From contig NZ_LGEN01000001.1 of the NCBI RefSeq assembly GCF_001507855.1, forward strand, positions 144,355 to 208,354: a stretch of DNA of 64,000 nt. The letters run 5' to 3'. The translations under genes were made by a program, and so were the position numbers. Below, piece after piece: positions 1-9,188 of the stretch. The first letter of the stretch is position 1; each line of letters starts with the position of its first letter. The notes beneath the pieces are model-generated. The model had not been told where the DNA came from, ran no database searches, and was given only the letters and a program-made list of their open reading frames with translations. The DNA is from Halomonas sp. 54_146. Its GTDB lineage: Bacteria > Pseudomonadota > Gammaproteobacteria > Pseudomonadales > Halomonadaceae.

Positions 1-59
1 CCCCCAAGGGTGGGCTGGCGTGTTATTATCCAAGATTGTTTTAATGCGAGGATGCTTTC

Positions 60-686
60 ATGGGTGTTGTGGCCAAGCGGTCGTCGATGATCTTTTACTC
101 GGGTAGTGATGATCATTTCAGTCATCGTGTGCGCATTGTGCTGGCCGAGAAGGGGGTCGCTGTCGATATCGTCGATGTTCTCGACGAAAAACCACCGGAA
201 GAGTTAGCAGACCTCAACCCGTACAACAGCGTACCTACGCTGTTAGATCGTGACTTGGTGCTTTATGAGTCCAAGGTCATGATGGAGTACTTGGATGAGC
301 GTTTCCCACATCCTCCGCTATTGCCTGTTTATCCAGTCGCGCGTGCGCAAAGCCGCTTATGGATGCATCGCATTGAGCGTGAGTGGTGCCCAATGGTTGA
401 TCAAATTCGCAGCGGTGGAAAAAAAGAAGCCGACAAAGCACGTAAAGAGTTAAGAGAGAGTCTGATTGGCATATCGCCAATTTTTGAAGACATGCCTTAC
501 TTCATGAGTGAAGAGTTTACGCTGGTGGATTGCTGTTTAGCGCCTCTGCTGTGGCGTTTGCCTGATCTCAATATTGAATTGCCAGAAAAGCAGGTCAAAC
601 CGTTATTGAGCTATATGTCGCGAGTATTTGAGCGTGAAGCGTTTAAGGCCTCTTTAAGTGAGCGTGAAAAAGAGATGCGCGCTTGA
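60..686 (+). CDS. sspA: Stringent starvation protein A
   Basis: The product has a glutathione-S-transferase fold but belongs to the family that binds RNA polymerase and adjusts sigma-70 promoter use in starvation and acid stress; no GST catalysis is expected. The thioredoxin-like half (about residues 10-88) contains the segment [14 protein letters not shown] and the loop NPYNSVPTL with the conserved cis-proline, and an all-helical half follows (about 95-200). At 208 residues it has the usual length. A Shine-Dalgarno-like GCGAGG at 46-51 lies 8 nt before the ATG; an in-frame ATG at 87 would also give a near-complete protein. It is followed 66 bp later by sspB, the classical sspAB pair. Confidence 0.96.
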   Translation: MGVVAKRSSMIFYSGSDDHFSHRVRIVLAEKGVAVDIVDVLDEKPPEELADLNPYNSVPTLLDRDLVLYESKVMMEYLDERFPHPPLLPVYPVARAQSRLWMHRIEREWCPMVDQIRSGGKKEADKARKELRESLIGISPIFEDMPYFMSEEFTLVDCCLAPLLWRLPDLNIELPEKQVKPLLSYMSRVFEREAFKASLSEREKEMRA

Positions 687-752
687 ATTCATTCGGCTCC
701 GTTGCCTGTGTTAGAGGCAGGGGGTCTTACTTGTCAGGAGGAGGGAGTCTAG

Positions 753-1271
753 ATGAAATCGAGTCGCCCCTATCTCGCCCGAGCACTTTATGAGTGGTTG
801 TTAGATAACGAACTAACCCCTTATCTAGTGGTTGATGCCACTCTGCCTGGCGTAGAGGTGCCTCGCCAGTTTGTTCAAAATGGCCAGATTGTACTGAACG
901 TGGCGCCTACTGCCGTGCGTGACTTTTTCATGGAGAACCAAGCGATCGGCTTTAATGCGCGCTTTGGTGGGCAGCCGATGCAGGTAATGATCCCTACGCC
1001 GGCACTCATTGCTATTTATGCCCGAGAAAATGGGGCGGGAATGGTATTTGGCCATGAGCCTGAGCTTGGTTCAGCAGAGCTTGATGAGGCTGGGCTTGAT
1101 GATATCGAGCTTGATGAGGCTGAGCTTGATGGAGAGAAGCCAGGGGAAGCTGCTAAAACATGTAAACCTGAGCTTACTGTCACCGAACCCTTTTCTGAGG
1201 AAGAGGGCGCTAAGGCTGATTCACAGAAAGGTAAGCCTAAGAAAAAGCCTACGCTACGGGTAGTAAAGTAA
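753..1271 (+). CDS. sspB: SspB, ClpXP adaptor (specificity-enhancing factor)
   Basis: SspB tethers ssrA-tagged and other substrates to the ClpXP protease in the cytoplasm. Residues 1-102 form the substrate-binding domain, starting KSSRPYLARALYEWLLDNE. The protein ends in LRVVK, the ClpX-binding (XB) motif that docks on the ClpX zinc domain. Between them lies a flexible acidic linker that is unusual here: five consecutive pentapeptides (ELGSA, ELDEA, GLDDI, ELDEA, ELDGE) encoded by a 15-bp tandem repeat. A strong Shine-Dalgarno sequence (GGAGG within 738-745) precedes the ATG. Length, 172 residues, is close to the family norm of about 165. The gene is probably cotranscribed with sspA and ends at the hairpin at 1349-1385. 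Confidence 0.95.
   Translation: MKSSRPYLARALYEWLLDNELTPYLVVDATLPGVEVPRQFVQNGQIVLNVAPTAVRDFFMENQAIGFNARFGGQPMQVMIPTPALIAIYARENGAGMVFGHEPELGSAELDEAGLDDIELDEAELDGEKPGEAAKTCKPELTVTEPFSEEEGAKADSQKGKPKKKPTLRVVK
1062..1136 (+). repeat. 15-bp in-frame tandem repeat in sspB
   Basis: Five imperfect copies of the unit gagcttgatgaggct start at 1062, 1077, 1092, 1107 and 1122. Copies two and four are identical. The repeat encodes acidic pentapeptides of the ELDEA type in the linker between the SspB domain and the ClpX-binding tail. Confidence 0.9.
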
Positions 1272-1306
1272 CCCCACTGAAGGCGGCTGCTTTAAGAAAC
1301 GGGCAC

Positions 1307-1350
1307 TTGCTAATAATGGCTAGTTGCTAATAAGGGATAGTTGCTAACAA
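1307..1350. repeat. 17-bp tandem repeat after sspB
   Basis: Two 17-bp copies beginning ttgctaataa (1307-1323, 1324-1340) and a partial third (1341-1350) run directly into the terminator hairpin. They lie outside any coding sequence, between the sspB stop and the transcription end. Confidence 0.8.
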
Positions 1351-1385
1351 AAAACCTCACATGGATAGCCATGTGAGGTTTTTTT
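1349..1385. terminator. Bidirectional intrinsic terminator between sspB and dolP
   Basis: A perfect 16-bp inverted repeat (arms 1349-1364 and 1369-1384, loop ATAG) carries six A on the left and a T run on the right. It can therefore end sspAB on the plus strand and the dolP transcript on the minus strand. The two operons converge here. Confidence 0.93.
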
Positions 1386-1406
1386 GCGCTACGGCTAGCC
1401 CCTGAA

Positions 1407-1979
1407 TCAGTCGATATAATCGAATACTTTTACGATCCGCTGCACGCCCCCGACGGCAGAAGCTGCATTGACAATGCGGTCGGCCTCTCCTCGCGTAACG
1501 ATACCCATCAGGTAAACACTGGCGTTTTCAGTGGTGACTTTAATTTTCGAAGAATCGATATGATCATTGGTTGCCAAATGGCTGATCACATTAGTGGTTA
1601 ACCACGTATCGGCCAGCCGCTGGGTGGCCGGGAGGCGGGCGGCAACCGTTAGCTCATTATGGACTTTTTTAACGCCGCGTAAGTTGCTGGTAACCTCGCT
1701 CGCCATTTCACGTAATTCTTCGCTAGGTACCTGTCCAACAAGAAGGACAACCCCATCGAAGCTGTGCGCGCGAATGCGGGCGTCGCCCAGCCGCCCATCG
1801 GCACGCGCAAGGGCGCGTTCGACTTCACGTTCAACCGTCGCATCAACGGCTTCAACATCGTCGCTACGCTGGGCATAGTTAGACTGATTTGACGCAGAAT
1901 TGTTGGCGCAGCCGCCTAATAGCATTACTGCGCAAAGAGTGGCAGCCATTATTCCACGAGAAGAGAGGCGCTGGGTCAT
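1407..1979 (-). CDS. dolP: Outer-membrane lipoprotein with two BON domains (DolP/YraP)
   Basis: DolP-type proteins are periplasm-facing outer-membrane lipoproteins that bind anionic phospholipid at division sites and support envelope integrity. The sequence has a lipoprotein signal peptide with lipobox LLGGC, lipidated Cys at residue 24, followed by a short Ser/Asn-rich linker and two BON domains (about 48-115 and 120-188). Length, 190 residues, matches E. coli DolP (191). A Shine-Dalgarno AAGGAG lies 8 nt before the start on the minus strand. It is the last gene of the minus-strand group lpoA-yraN-diaA-dolP, the same order as in E. coli. Confidence 0.93.
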   Translation of the reverse strand: MTQRLSSRGIMAATLCAVMLLGGCANNSASNQSNYAQRSDDVEAVDATVEREVERALARADGRLGDARIRAHSFDGVVLLVGQVPSEELREMASEVTSNLRGVKKVHNELTVAARLPATQRLADTWLTTNVISHLATNDHIDSSKIKVTTENASVYLMGIVTRGEADRIVNAASAVGGVQRIVKVFDYID

Positions 1980-2004
1980 TGGTATGACTCCTTAATGCTA
2001 GTGG

Positions 2005-2054
2005 TTAAAAACAGTTATTTAAAAACAGTTATTTAAAAACAGTCAGTTAAAAAC
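2005..2054. repeat. 14-bp tandem repeat upstream of dolP
   Basis: The unit ttaaaaacagttat is present at 2005-2018 and 2019-2032, with a third variant copy (2033-2046) and a partial fourth (2047-2054). It lies between diaA and dolP, just before the dolP Shine-Dalgarno sequence (minus-strand transcription). Confidence 0.92.
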
Positions 2055-2106
2055 ATCGCTCTCGACGTCGTTCTTGAGCAGGGTAGCGCTAAAAACCAAT
2101 AGGCCC

Positions 2107-2790
<684 letters not shown>

Positions 2791-2796
2791 GAACTG

Positions 2797-3168
2797 TCAA
2801 AAGGCATCAAAAGCGGCTTTGACCCAGTGAAATTCAAGAGTGGGTGACTTGCCCGTTATGGCTAGAATATCAAACCGGCAGGGCGATGAAGACCCATCTC
2901 GAGCGATATAAAGCCGTGCCGCACGCACTAACCGCTGCTGCTTCTGATAGGTGACGGTTTCTAGTGGGTGCCCATAGCGCGTAGACGTGCGATGTTTGAC
3001 CTCAACAAAGACAAGAATATCGCCATCTCGCATCACCAGGTCAAGTTCACCCCCTTTCACCGAGTGGTTCTGCGTAATAAGGGTCAGCCCCTGCTGGCGC
3101 AGCCACTGGGCAGCAATTTGCTCGATGGCTGCGCCGCGCGCACGTGCGGTTTGGGCATTATTCGCCAC
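2797..3168 (-). CDS. yraN: UPF0102 family endonuclease-like protein YraN
   Basis: YraN proteins have a restriction-endonuclease-like (PD-(D/E)XK) fold, with no firmly established cellular role. The core motif is visible: GGELDLVM, then FVEVKHR, which supply the acidic residues and lysine of the nuclease fold. Length, 123 residues, is typical. The start is a GTG at 3166-3168 that overlaps the 3' end of lpoA by 11 bp, implying translational coupling; no strong Shine-Dalgarno is visible before it. Confidence 0.92.
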   Translation of the reverse strand: MANNAQTARARGAAIEQIAAQWLRQQGLTLITQNHSVKGGELDLVMRDGDILVFVEVKHRTSTRYGHPLETVTYQKQQRLVRAARLYIARDGSSSPCRFDILAITGKSPTLEFHWVKAAFDAF

Positions 3169-4663
3169 TGCTGACTCGGTTGGGGATTAAAATCGGTGTC
3201 GGGACGCCGTTCTGGAATTTCGCCCAGGGCAGTTCGCGATAAATACGCCCATCGCTTCTTAAATATAGCGTGCCAGTGCTGCCGCTAAAGCCTTCTAATT
3301 CTGCAAGATTGGAAAGTCGGATGGCTAGCTCGTAAGCATCCACCCCCATGGCCATCAGGCGAAACATGGAAGCGTCAGACTCATCGCGTAAACGGCGGTA
3401 AGTGGAGGCAAACGGCACGGCTTCTTCGCCACCTACGGCGGCATCAGGAATTTGCCATGGAATATCTAAAAACATCACATCATTAAGGTCCTGATTAAGG
3501 CGCGCTTGCAGCCTTCCATCGTGCAGATGTGAGGTGGCGTAAATCGGCAGGTTGGGGGCGTAGTAGTAATCCATGGTTGGCGGCACTTGGCGCGCATACT
3601 CTGGCAAGGCGAGCAGGAAGAGGGCGTCAATATTGTTTAACCGAGCCCGCTCACCGCTGACGTTAAGCGCCGTTTTAACCGCGTTGGAGACTGAGCTTTC
3701 CGGGTTGTAGCGCACGGCGTTGGTAATGTCGCCGCCCAGGCTTTGCCACTCGTTCCAGAAGGCTTCACCTACCCGGCGACCCCAGCTGTTATCCGGCACC
3801 ATCATGGACATTTGGCGGTGGCCGTCTTGCCAGGCGCGTCGTGCCGCTTGCTGCGCTTCATCTTCGGCCGAGAGGCCATACTGGAAAAGCCGCTGCGCTT
3901 GGTTGCTGTCGCCGCTGCCATAGTTAAGTGCAAGGGTGGGAAGTGGCACGCTATCGCGTTGCTCTAATTGAGTGACTTGATCTTTATCTAACGGGCCAAT
4001 AATTAATTGAGCATTCATCTGTCGAGCGCGATCATACAGCTCATCAAGTGAATAGCGTGACGCGTCGAGAAAGCTCAACTCGGCGTTGCCGCCTTTAACC
4101 TCATTATGCTGACGCATAGCCGTGGCAATGGTGTTGGCAACGCTACTGAGTGGGCCTGACTCAGGCAGTGCAACAACAATGCGGCGAATGTTCTGCCCTT
4201 CAAGCTCGGGTAAGGCAACGCGCATGGGTTCTGCTTGGTCGAGTGCTTCACGCGCCCAGCGCTGGCGTTCTGCTAGCGTTTCTTGCTGATTGGCTTGCAT
4301 GGGCAATTCGTCATCCAGCACCTGCGTTGCACGCAGTACGGCACGTGGCTCGTTTAAAGCGCGGGCGAGCTCGGAAAACAATAAAGCCCAGCTGACACGG
4401 TCCGCTTCAGACAACAGGCTTTCATCGATGGCGCTGGCGGTCTCAAAGGCATTATCGCGCTCACCCTGGCGTGCCATTATATTGGCCGCTTCTAAGCGTG
4501 TTTTAGCAGCTTGCGCTGGTGCTTGCTGTTCCGCCTGGCTGAGTAATTGACCTGGATCCTTAGCAGGTACGCGGTCCACCACGCTAGGTGGCTGCATCGC
4601 ACAGCCAGCCACAAGAAGTGCCACGAGGGCCGCGGCGAGTAAGCCACGTAATGACTGTTTCAT
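3158..4663 (-). CDS. lpoA: LpoA-type penicillin-binding protein activator (outer-membrane lipoprotein)
   Basis: LpoA is an outer-membrane lipoprotein that reaches through the periplasm to activate PBP1A. The start was set at 4663, giving MKQSLRGLLAAAL and a lipobox LVAGC with Cys21; the open frame extends further upstream but without signal-peptide or family character. Residues of about 30-150 are Ala/Gln-rich and helical (TPR-like N-domain), and the remainder is a periplasmic-binding-protein-like fold (PESGPLSSVANTIA ... IIGPLDKDQV). At 501 residues it is shorter than E. coli LpoA (678), lacking part of the long interdomain region. It heads the minus-strand operon. Confidence 0.92.
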   Translation of the reverse strand: MKQSLRGLLAAALVALLVAGCAMQPPSVVDRVPAKDPGQLLSQAEQQAPAQAAKTRLEAANIMARQGERDNAFETASAIDESLLSEADRVSWALLFSELARALNEPRAVLRATQVLDDELPMQANQQETLAERQRWAREALDQAEPMRVALPELEGQNIRRIVVALPESGPLSSVANTIATAMRQHNEVKGGNAELSFLDASRYSLDELYDRARQMNAQLIIGPLDKDQVTQLEQRDSVPLPTLALNYGSGDSNQAQRLFQYGLSAEDEAQQAARRAWQDGHRQMSMMVPDNSWGRRVGEAFWNEWQSLGGDITNAVRYNPESSVSNAVKTALNVSGERARLNNIDALFLLALPEYARQVPPTMDYYYAPNLPIYATSHLHDGRLQARLNQDLNDVMFLDIPWQIPDAAVGGEEAVPFASTYRRLRDESDASMFRLMAMGVDAYELAIRLSNLAELEGFSGSTGTLYLRSDGRIYRELPWAKFQNGVPTPILIPNRVSSGE

Positions 4664-4756
4664 GTATCCTTCCTTTAAGTTTCCATTTGCACTATCGCTG
4701 CTGGCCAGCAATGGAAGTGGCCTCTGCTCAAGCATAGCGCACCAGCAGAGCATGCC

Positions 4757-4792
4757 ATCAACGAATCGAGAGTCATCAACGAATCGAGAGTC
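4757..4792. repeat. 18-bp perfect tandem duplication just before rsmI
   Basis: The unit atcaacgaatcgagagtc occurs twice head to tail (4757-4774, 4775-4792) and ends 4 nt before the rsmI ATG, so the duplication covers the place where a ribosome-binding site should be. The rest of the lpoA-rsmI divergent spacer (4664-4756) holds an inverted repeat with 7-bp arms CTCTGCT/AGCAGAG (4722-4728, 4744-4750). A minus-strand TATGCT inside its loop could be the lpoA -10 box. Confidence 0.88.
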
Positions 4793-4796
4793 AACA

Positions 4797-5654
4797 ATGA
4801 CAGACCATAATCCGGGCACATTGTACGTGGTTGCCACACCAATTGGGAATTTGGACGATTTATCCTCGCGTGCTGCTCGGGTATTAGGGCAGGTGACGCG
4901 AGTGGCCGCTGAAGACACACGCCACAGCGGGCGGCTGTTGGCGCATTTGGGGCTGAATAAGCCCATGCTATCTTTACACGAGCACAATGAGGCGCGCCGG
5001 GTAGACACCTTAGATAGCTACCTTGCCGCTGGTGAGGATATTGCCTTAATCAGCGATGCGGGAACACCGCTAATTAGCGACCCAGGCTTTGTGCTGGTGC
5101 GCGAGCTGCGGGCGCGCAACCGGCACATTGTGCCTATTCCTGGCCCCTGTGCGCTGATTACGGCGCTGTCTGGGGCAGGCTTGCCCACCGACCGGTTTGT
5201 GTTTGGTGGCTTTTTGCCCGCCAAGCCAGGCGCTCGCCGCCAGGCGCTAGAGGGTTGGAAAACCCGCGAAGAAACGCTGGTATTTTATGAATCGCCCCAC
5301 CGAATCGTACACACCCTAGAGGCGCTGCAAGAGCAAATGGCCGAGCGGGATGTCGTCTTAGCCCGCGAGCTGACCAAAACGTTTGAAACATTTCTGCACG
5401 GCACGCCTACCTCGTTACTTGAGCAATTAACCGCCGACCCCAACCAAGCCCGGGGCGAGTTTGTGGTCATTATTGCTGGTGCCCCGCCCGTTGAGCAGAG
5501 TGAACATCAGGATATTTCAGCGGATGCCTTGCTTAAAGCGCTGCTGGCAGAAGGAGTTGGCGTGAAACAGGGCGCTGCGATTGCGGCCAGAATGCTCGGT
5601 GGGCGCAAGCAAGCTTGGTATGCTCGTTTGCAAGCAATGAAAGGCGAGCATTGA
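4797..5654 (+). CDS. rsmI: 16S rRNA (cytidine-2'-O)-methyltransferase RsmI
   Basis: RsmI methylates the ribose of C1402 in 16S rRNA. The 285-residue protein has the tetrapyrrole-methylase fold: GTLYVVATPIGNLDD at the start, then EDTRHSGRLL and LISDAGTPLISDPG, which form the S-adenosylmethionine pocket. The start at 4797 gives MTDHNPGTLY, the usual N-terminus; the frame stays open upstream but that part overlaps the lpoA signal-peptide region and is not conserved in character. Its stop codon overlaps the -35 box of rnpB. RsmH, which methylates the same nucleotide (N4 of C1402), is encoded just beyond rnpB. Confidence 0.95.
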   Translation: MTDHNPGTLYVVATPIGNLDDLSSRAARVLGQVTRVAAEDTRHSGRLLAHLGLNKPMLSLHEHNEARRVDTLDSYLAAGEDIALISDAGTPLISDPGFVLVRELRARNRHIVPIPGPCALITALSGAGLPTDRFVFGGFLPAKPGARRQALEGWKTREETLVFYESPHRIVHTLEALQEQMAERDVVLARELTKTFETFLHGTPTSLLEQLTADPNQARGEFVVIIAGAPPVEQSEHQDISADALLKALLAEGVGVKQGAAIAARMLGGRKQAWYARLQAMKGEH

Positions 5655-5679
5655 GGCAAATCGAGGGCGCTGGTATGCT
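5651..5679 (+). promoter_or_regulatory. Sigma-70-type promoter of rnpB
   Basis: The -35 box TTGAGG (5651-5656) and -10 box TATGCT (5674-5679) are separated by exactly 17 nt, which places the start point near 5686, the first bases of the RNase P RNA. The -35 overlaps the stop codon of rsmI. Confidence 0.75.
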
Positions 5680-5685
5680 TGCCGC

Positions 5686-6044
<359 letters not shown>

Positions 6045-6055
6045 ATATTCACATC

Positions 6056-6080
6056 AGGGCGTGCATGCACGCCCTTTGTT
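6056..6080 (+). terminator. Intrinsic terminator of rnpB
   Basis: The GC-rich inverted repeat AGGGCGTGCATGCACGCCCT (6056-6075) is followed by TTGTT. It lies 12-14 nt after the mature 3' end of RNase P RNA. Confidence 0.75.
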
Positions 6081-6085
6081 ACGTC

Positions 6086-6140
6086 GTTTCTAACGTTACG
6101 CAGTTTCTAACGTTACATAGTACATAGTTTCTAACATTAC
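6086..6140. repeat. Three direct repeats upstream of rsmH
   Basis: The 14-mer gtttctaacgttac is at 6086-6099 and 6103-6116, and a one-mismatch copy is at 6127-6140. Each holds the 8-bp palindrome TAACGTTA (third copy TAACATTA). They occupy the position where mraZ and its operator would be found in related genomes, between rnpB and rsmH. Confidence 0.85.
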
Positions 6141-6170
6141 ATTGCCTCCAACATCTTGTGCGAGAAAAAC

Positions 6171-7127
6171 ATGCCGTCTCCTGACGCTGAAAAGGTTGCT
6201 TCCCGCTTTCGCCATACCAGCGTATTACTGGAGGGTGCTGTCGATGCCTTGGTGCACGATACGCAAGGCGTCTATCTAGATGGTACGTTCGGCAGAGGCG
6301 GGCACTCTCGCGTGATCCTGGATCGTCTTGATGAGCAAGGCCGGCTGCTTGCCATGGATCGCGATCCTCAGGCGATTGCTGCCGCTGCTGACATTGATGA
6401 CCCACGCTTTCACATTACCCAGCGCGAATTTGCCAAGCTTGCCGAGTTTGCCCGTGAGCAGGGCGTGTGCGGCAAGCTTTCAGGGGTGCTGTTGGATGTC
6501 GGCGTGTCATCGCCCCAGCTGGATGACCCTGAGCGTGGGTTTAGTTTTATGCGCGATGGCCCGCTGGATATGCGTATGGACCCTACCCAAGGGCAAAGCG
6601 CCGCTGAGTTTTTGGCACGCGCCAGCGAAGCGGATATCGCCCACGTATTTAAAACCTATGGCGAAGAGCGTTATGCCAAGCGCTTAGCGCGTGCCGTGGT
6701 CACTCGCCGGACTGAAAAGCCTTTTACCCATACGGTAGATTTAGCGGAAGTGCTGAAAGTGGCTCACCCTGCCTGGGAAAAGGGCCGCCACCCCGCCACA
6801 AAAGCGTTTCAAGGGCTGCGTATTTTTGTTAACGGCGAGCTTGAACAGCTGGACAGCGCGCTTGATGCCGCCCTAGAAGCGTTGGCCCCTGGCGGACATC
6901 TAGTCGTTATCAGTTTTCACTCGCTGGAAGATCGTCGCGTGAAACGTTTTATTCGTCATCACGTGCGTGGCGATACCGATCTGCCACGCGGGGTGCCCAT
7001 CCGTGATGATCAGTTGAATAGGCGCCTTGAAGCGCTGGGTAAAGGAGTGCGGCCGAGCGAGGAAGAGGTGGATGCTAACCCTCGAGCACGTAGTGCCGTC
7101 ATGCGTGCTGCGCGCAAACGGATGTAA
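6171..7127 (+). CDS. rsmH: 16S rRNA (cytosine(1402)-N4)-methyltransferase RsmH (MraW)
   Basis: RsmH methylates N4 of C1402 in 16S rRNA. Visible signatures include the SAM-binding [10 protein letters not shown], the [12 protein letters not shown] segment, [11 protein letters not shown] and the terminal VNPRARS-like [10 protein letters not shown]. The ATG at 6171 gives 318 residues, close to E. coli's 313; a TTG 15 nt earlier is in frame but less likely. The gene opens the division and cell wall cluster; the usual first gene, mraZ, is absent. The stop overlaps the ftsL start by one base (TAATG). Confidence 0.95.
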   Translation: MPSPDAEKVASRFRHTSVLLEGAVDALVHDTQGVYLDGTFGRGGHSRVILDRLDEQGRLLAMDRDPQAIAAAADIDDPRFHITQREFAKLAEFAREQGVCGKLSGVLLDVGVSSPQLDDPERGFSFMRDGPLDMRMDPTQGQSAAEFLARASEADIAHVFKTYGEERYAKRLARAVVTRRTEKPFTHTVDLAEVLKVAHPAWEKGRHPATKAFQGLRIFVNGELEQLDSALDAALEALAPGGHLVVISFHSLEDRRVKRFIRHHVRGDTDLPRGVPIRDDQLNRRLEALGKGVRPSEEEVDANPRARSAVMRAARKRM

Positions 7128-7465
7128 TGATGAGCATGGATCGGATTGAGCAGTGGGCAACCACGCTACGCACTGAATGGCCTTTTAAGCTGCGCCTGCG
7201 CGTTTGGCCGGTCATTATCAGTCTGCTGTTTCTACTCTGTATGGCCTCAGGGTTAGGCGTGGTGATCACTACCCATATGACGCGCGTTCAATTTGCTCAG
7301 CTGCAACAGCTAGAGCAAGAAGATAATCAGCTGCAAACGGAATGGGGGCAGCTACTGCTTGAAGAGGGAGCCTGGTCAACGCCTGCCCGTATTGAGCAAA
7401 TTGCCACTGAGCGCCTGGGTATGCGAATCCCCGATGTCAATGATGTTGAGGTGATTCGACCATGA
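7127..7465 (+). CDS. ftsL: Cell division protein FtsL
   Basis: FtsL is a bitopic inner-membrane protein that joins FtsB and FtsQ and helps activate septal peptidoglycan synthesis by FtsWI. The 112-residue sequence has a short cytoplasmic N-terminus, one membrane segment (about 28-48, WPVIISLLFLLCMASGLGVV) and a periplasmic coiled coil rich in Gln/Leu/Glu (about 55-85). It is identified by position between rsmH and ftsI and by this architecture, since the family is poorly conserved. It overlaps rsmH by 1 nt and ftsI by 4 nt. Confidence 0.92.
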   Translation: MMSMDRIEQWATTLRTEWPFKLRLRVWPVIISLLFLLCMASGLGVVITTHMTRVQFAQLQQLEQEDNQLQTEWGQLLLEEGAWSTPARIEQIATERLGMRIPDVNDVEVIRP

Positions 7466-9171
7466 GGCGCGAGCGTCGAGGAGGTACTTCTCGTCAACTA
7501 CCACCGATTGCGCCAGCGCTAGCAGGCGGTCGGTTTTTCTTTATTTTGCTCTTCATTGGTTTAGCGTCGGCTATTTTAATTGGCCGCATCACCCTTCTGC
7601 AGGTGATTGACCGCCCCTTTCTGCAAAGCCAAGGTGACGCACGCACCTTGCGTCATGAAGCAATTCCTGCCCATCGAGGCATGATCACCGACCGTAATGG
7701 CGAACCGCTGGCGATTTCCACGCCGGTGGTTACCCTGTGGGCTAATCCGCAAGAGTTACCCGATGATGGCATTCAGCGCATGATGCTCGCGCAGGCGCTC
7801 GGCATGACGCTGGATGATTTTGAGTCGCGTGTGGCGCGCTTTAGCGAGCGTGAGTTTATGTACTTACGCCGCCAAATGACCCCAGCGGCTGCTCAGCAGG
7901 TACTTAATTTGCGTACCCCCGGCGTTTACCAGCAGCGTGAGTATAAGCGTTACTACCCCGCCGGAGAGGTTGCCGCCCAGCTGCTGGGGGTGACCAATGT
8001 GGATGACATTGGCCAAGAGGGGCTAGAACTCTCCTATCAACCGTATTTAGCGGGCCACCCGGGGCAGCGGCGCGTTATCAAAGACCGCCGCGGTCGCTTG
8101 GTCCGCGAACTGGGTGTCATTAGCGATGCACAGCCTGGGGGCGAGCTAACCCTCGCTATTGATCAGCGCATACAGTACATGGCGTATCGCGAGCTGCGGG
8201 CGGCGGTGACCGAGAACGATGCAGATGGTGGCGTGCTGGTGATGATGGATGCGCGCACAGGTGAGGTATTGGCAATGGCTAACTTACCTTCCTATAACCC
8301 TAATAACCGGGCCGGGCTTGATCCACGTGGGTTGCGCAATCAGGCATTGGTGGATGTGTTTGAGCCGGGTTCTGTAATGAAACCGCTGGCCATGGCTGCC
8401 ATTTTGGAAAGTGGTGTCGTTGATCGCAATGTCGTGGTCAATACATCGCCCGGTTGGATGCGGCTTGATCAGTTCACGATTCGCGATTTCCGTGACTATG
8501 GCGAGTTGGACTTGGCGGGTATTTTGGAAAAATCCTCGAATATCGGCATGTCGCGTCTAGCGCTGCAACTAAGCGATACCGCGATTTGGGAAAAGTATCA
8601 TCAGTTGGGGCTAGGGCAGGCTGCTGGAACCGGTTTTCCTGGGGAGTCAACGGGTAGCCTTCCGGCACCGGTACGCTGGTCGCGCAGTGAGCGAGCGGCA
8701 CTCTCTTACGGTTACGGTTTATCTGTCACGGCGGTTCAACTCGCCAGCGCCTACACTGCGCTCGCGAATGGCGGTGAGCGCTTGCCCGCGTCGCTATTAA
8801 GGCTGTCAGAACCTCCCCAAGGGATTCCGGCCATTTCACCGAACGTTGCCAATGACTTGTTAGACGTTTTAGAGACATCGGTGGGCGCCTACTCCGGCGG
8901 ACGCCGTGCCCGCGTTGAAGGATATCGCGTAGGGGGTAAAACAGGCACGGTACGTAAAACAGGCCTGCAGGGTTACACCACCGATGCCTACCGCAGTGTT
9001 TTTGCAGGTATTGCGCCTATTTCTGATCCACGTATTGTTACCGTTGTTATGATTGATCACCCTAAAGCGGGTGAGTTTTACGGCGGCGCTGTCGCCGCAC
9101 CGGTGTTTTCCAGTGTGACGGGCAACGCTTTACGCTTATTGGATGTGCCGCCGGATCACGAGGCGGAGTAG
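7462..9171 (+). CDS. ftsI: Septal peptidoglycan transpeptidase FtsI (PBP3)
   Basis: FtsI cross-links septal peptidoglycan in complex with FtsW. The N-terminal membrane anchor is at about residues 22-42, followed by the dimerisation/pedestal domain starting HEAIPAHRGMITDRNG. The transpeptidase domain carries all three catalytic motifs: SVMK with nucleophile Ser304, SSN at Ser358 and KTGT at Lys493. Length, 569 residues, is normal. The ATG overlaps the ftsL stop by 4 nt (ATGA), indicating coupled translation. Confidence 0.97.
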   Translation: MRRERRGGTSRQLPPIAPALAGGRFFFILLFIGLASAILIGRITLLQVIDRPFLQSQGDARTLRHEAIPAHRGMITDRNGEPLAISTPVVTLWANPQELPDDGIQRMMLAQALGMTLDDFESRVARFSEREFMYLRRQMTPAAAQQVLNLRTPGVYQQREYKRYYPAGEVAAQLLGVTNVDDIGQEGLELSYQPYLAGHPGQRRVIKDRRGRLVRELGVISDAQPGGELTLAIDQRIQYMAYRELRAAVTENDADGGVLVMMDARTGEVLAMANLPSYNPNNRAGLDPRGLRNQALVDVFEPGSVMKPLAMAAILESGVVDRNVVVNTSPGWMRLDQFTIRDFRDYGELDLAGILEKSSNIGMSRLALQLSDTAIWEKYHQLGLGQAAGTGFPGESTGSLPAPVRWSRSERAALSYGYGLSVTAVQLASAYTALANGGERLPASLLRLSEPPQGIPAISPNVANDLLDVLETSVGAYSGGRRARVEGYRVGGKTGTVRKTGLQGYTTDAYRSVFAGIAPISDPRIVTVVMIDHPKAGEFYGGAVAAPVFSSVTGNALRLLDVPPDHEAE

Positions 9172-9188
9172 CTGTATAAGGAGATTGC

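Noticed and set aside
4664..5008. Upstream extension of the lpoA frame
   Set aside because: It runs back through rsmI; the lipoprotein signal peptide fixes the start at 4663.
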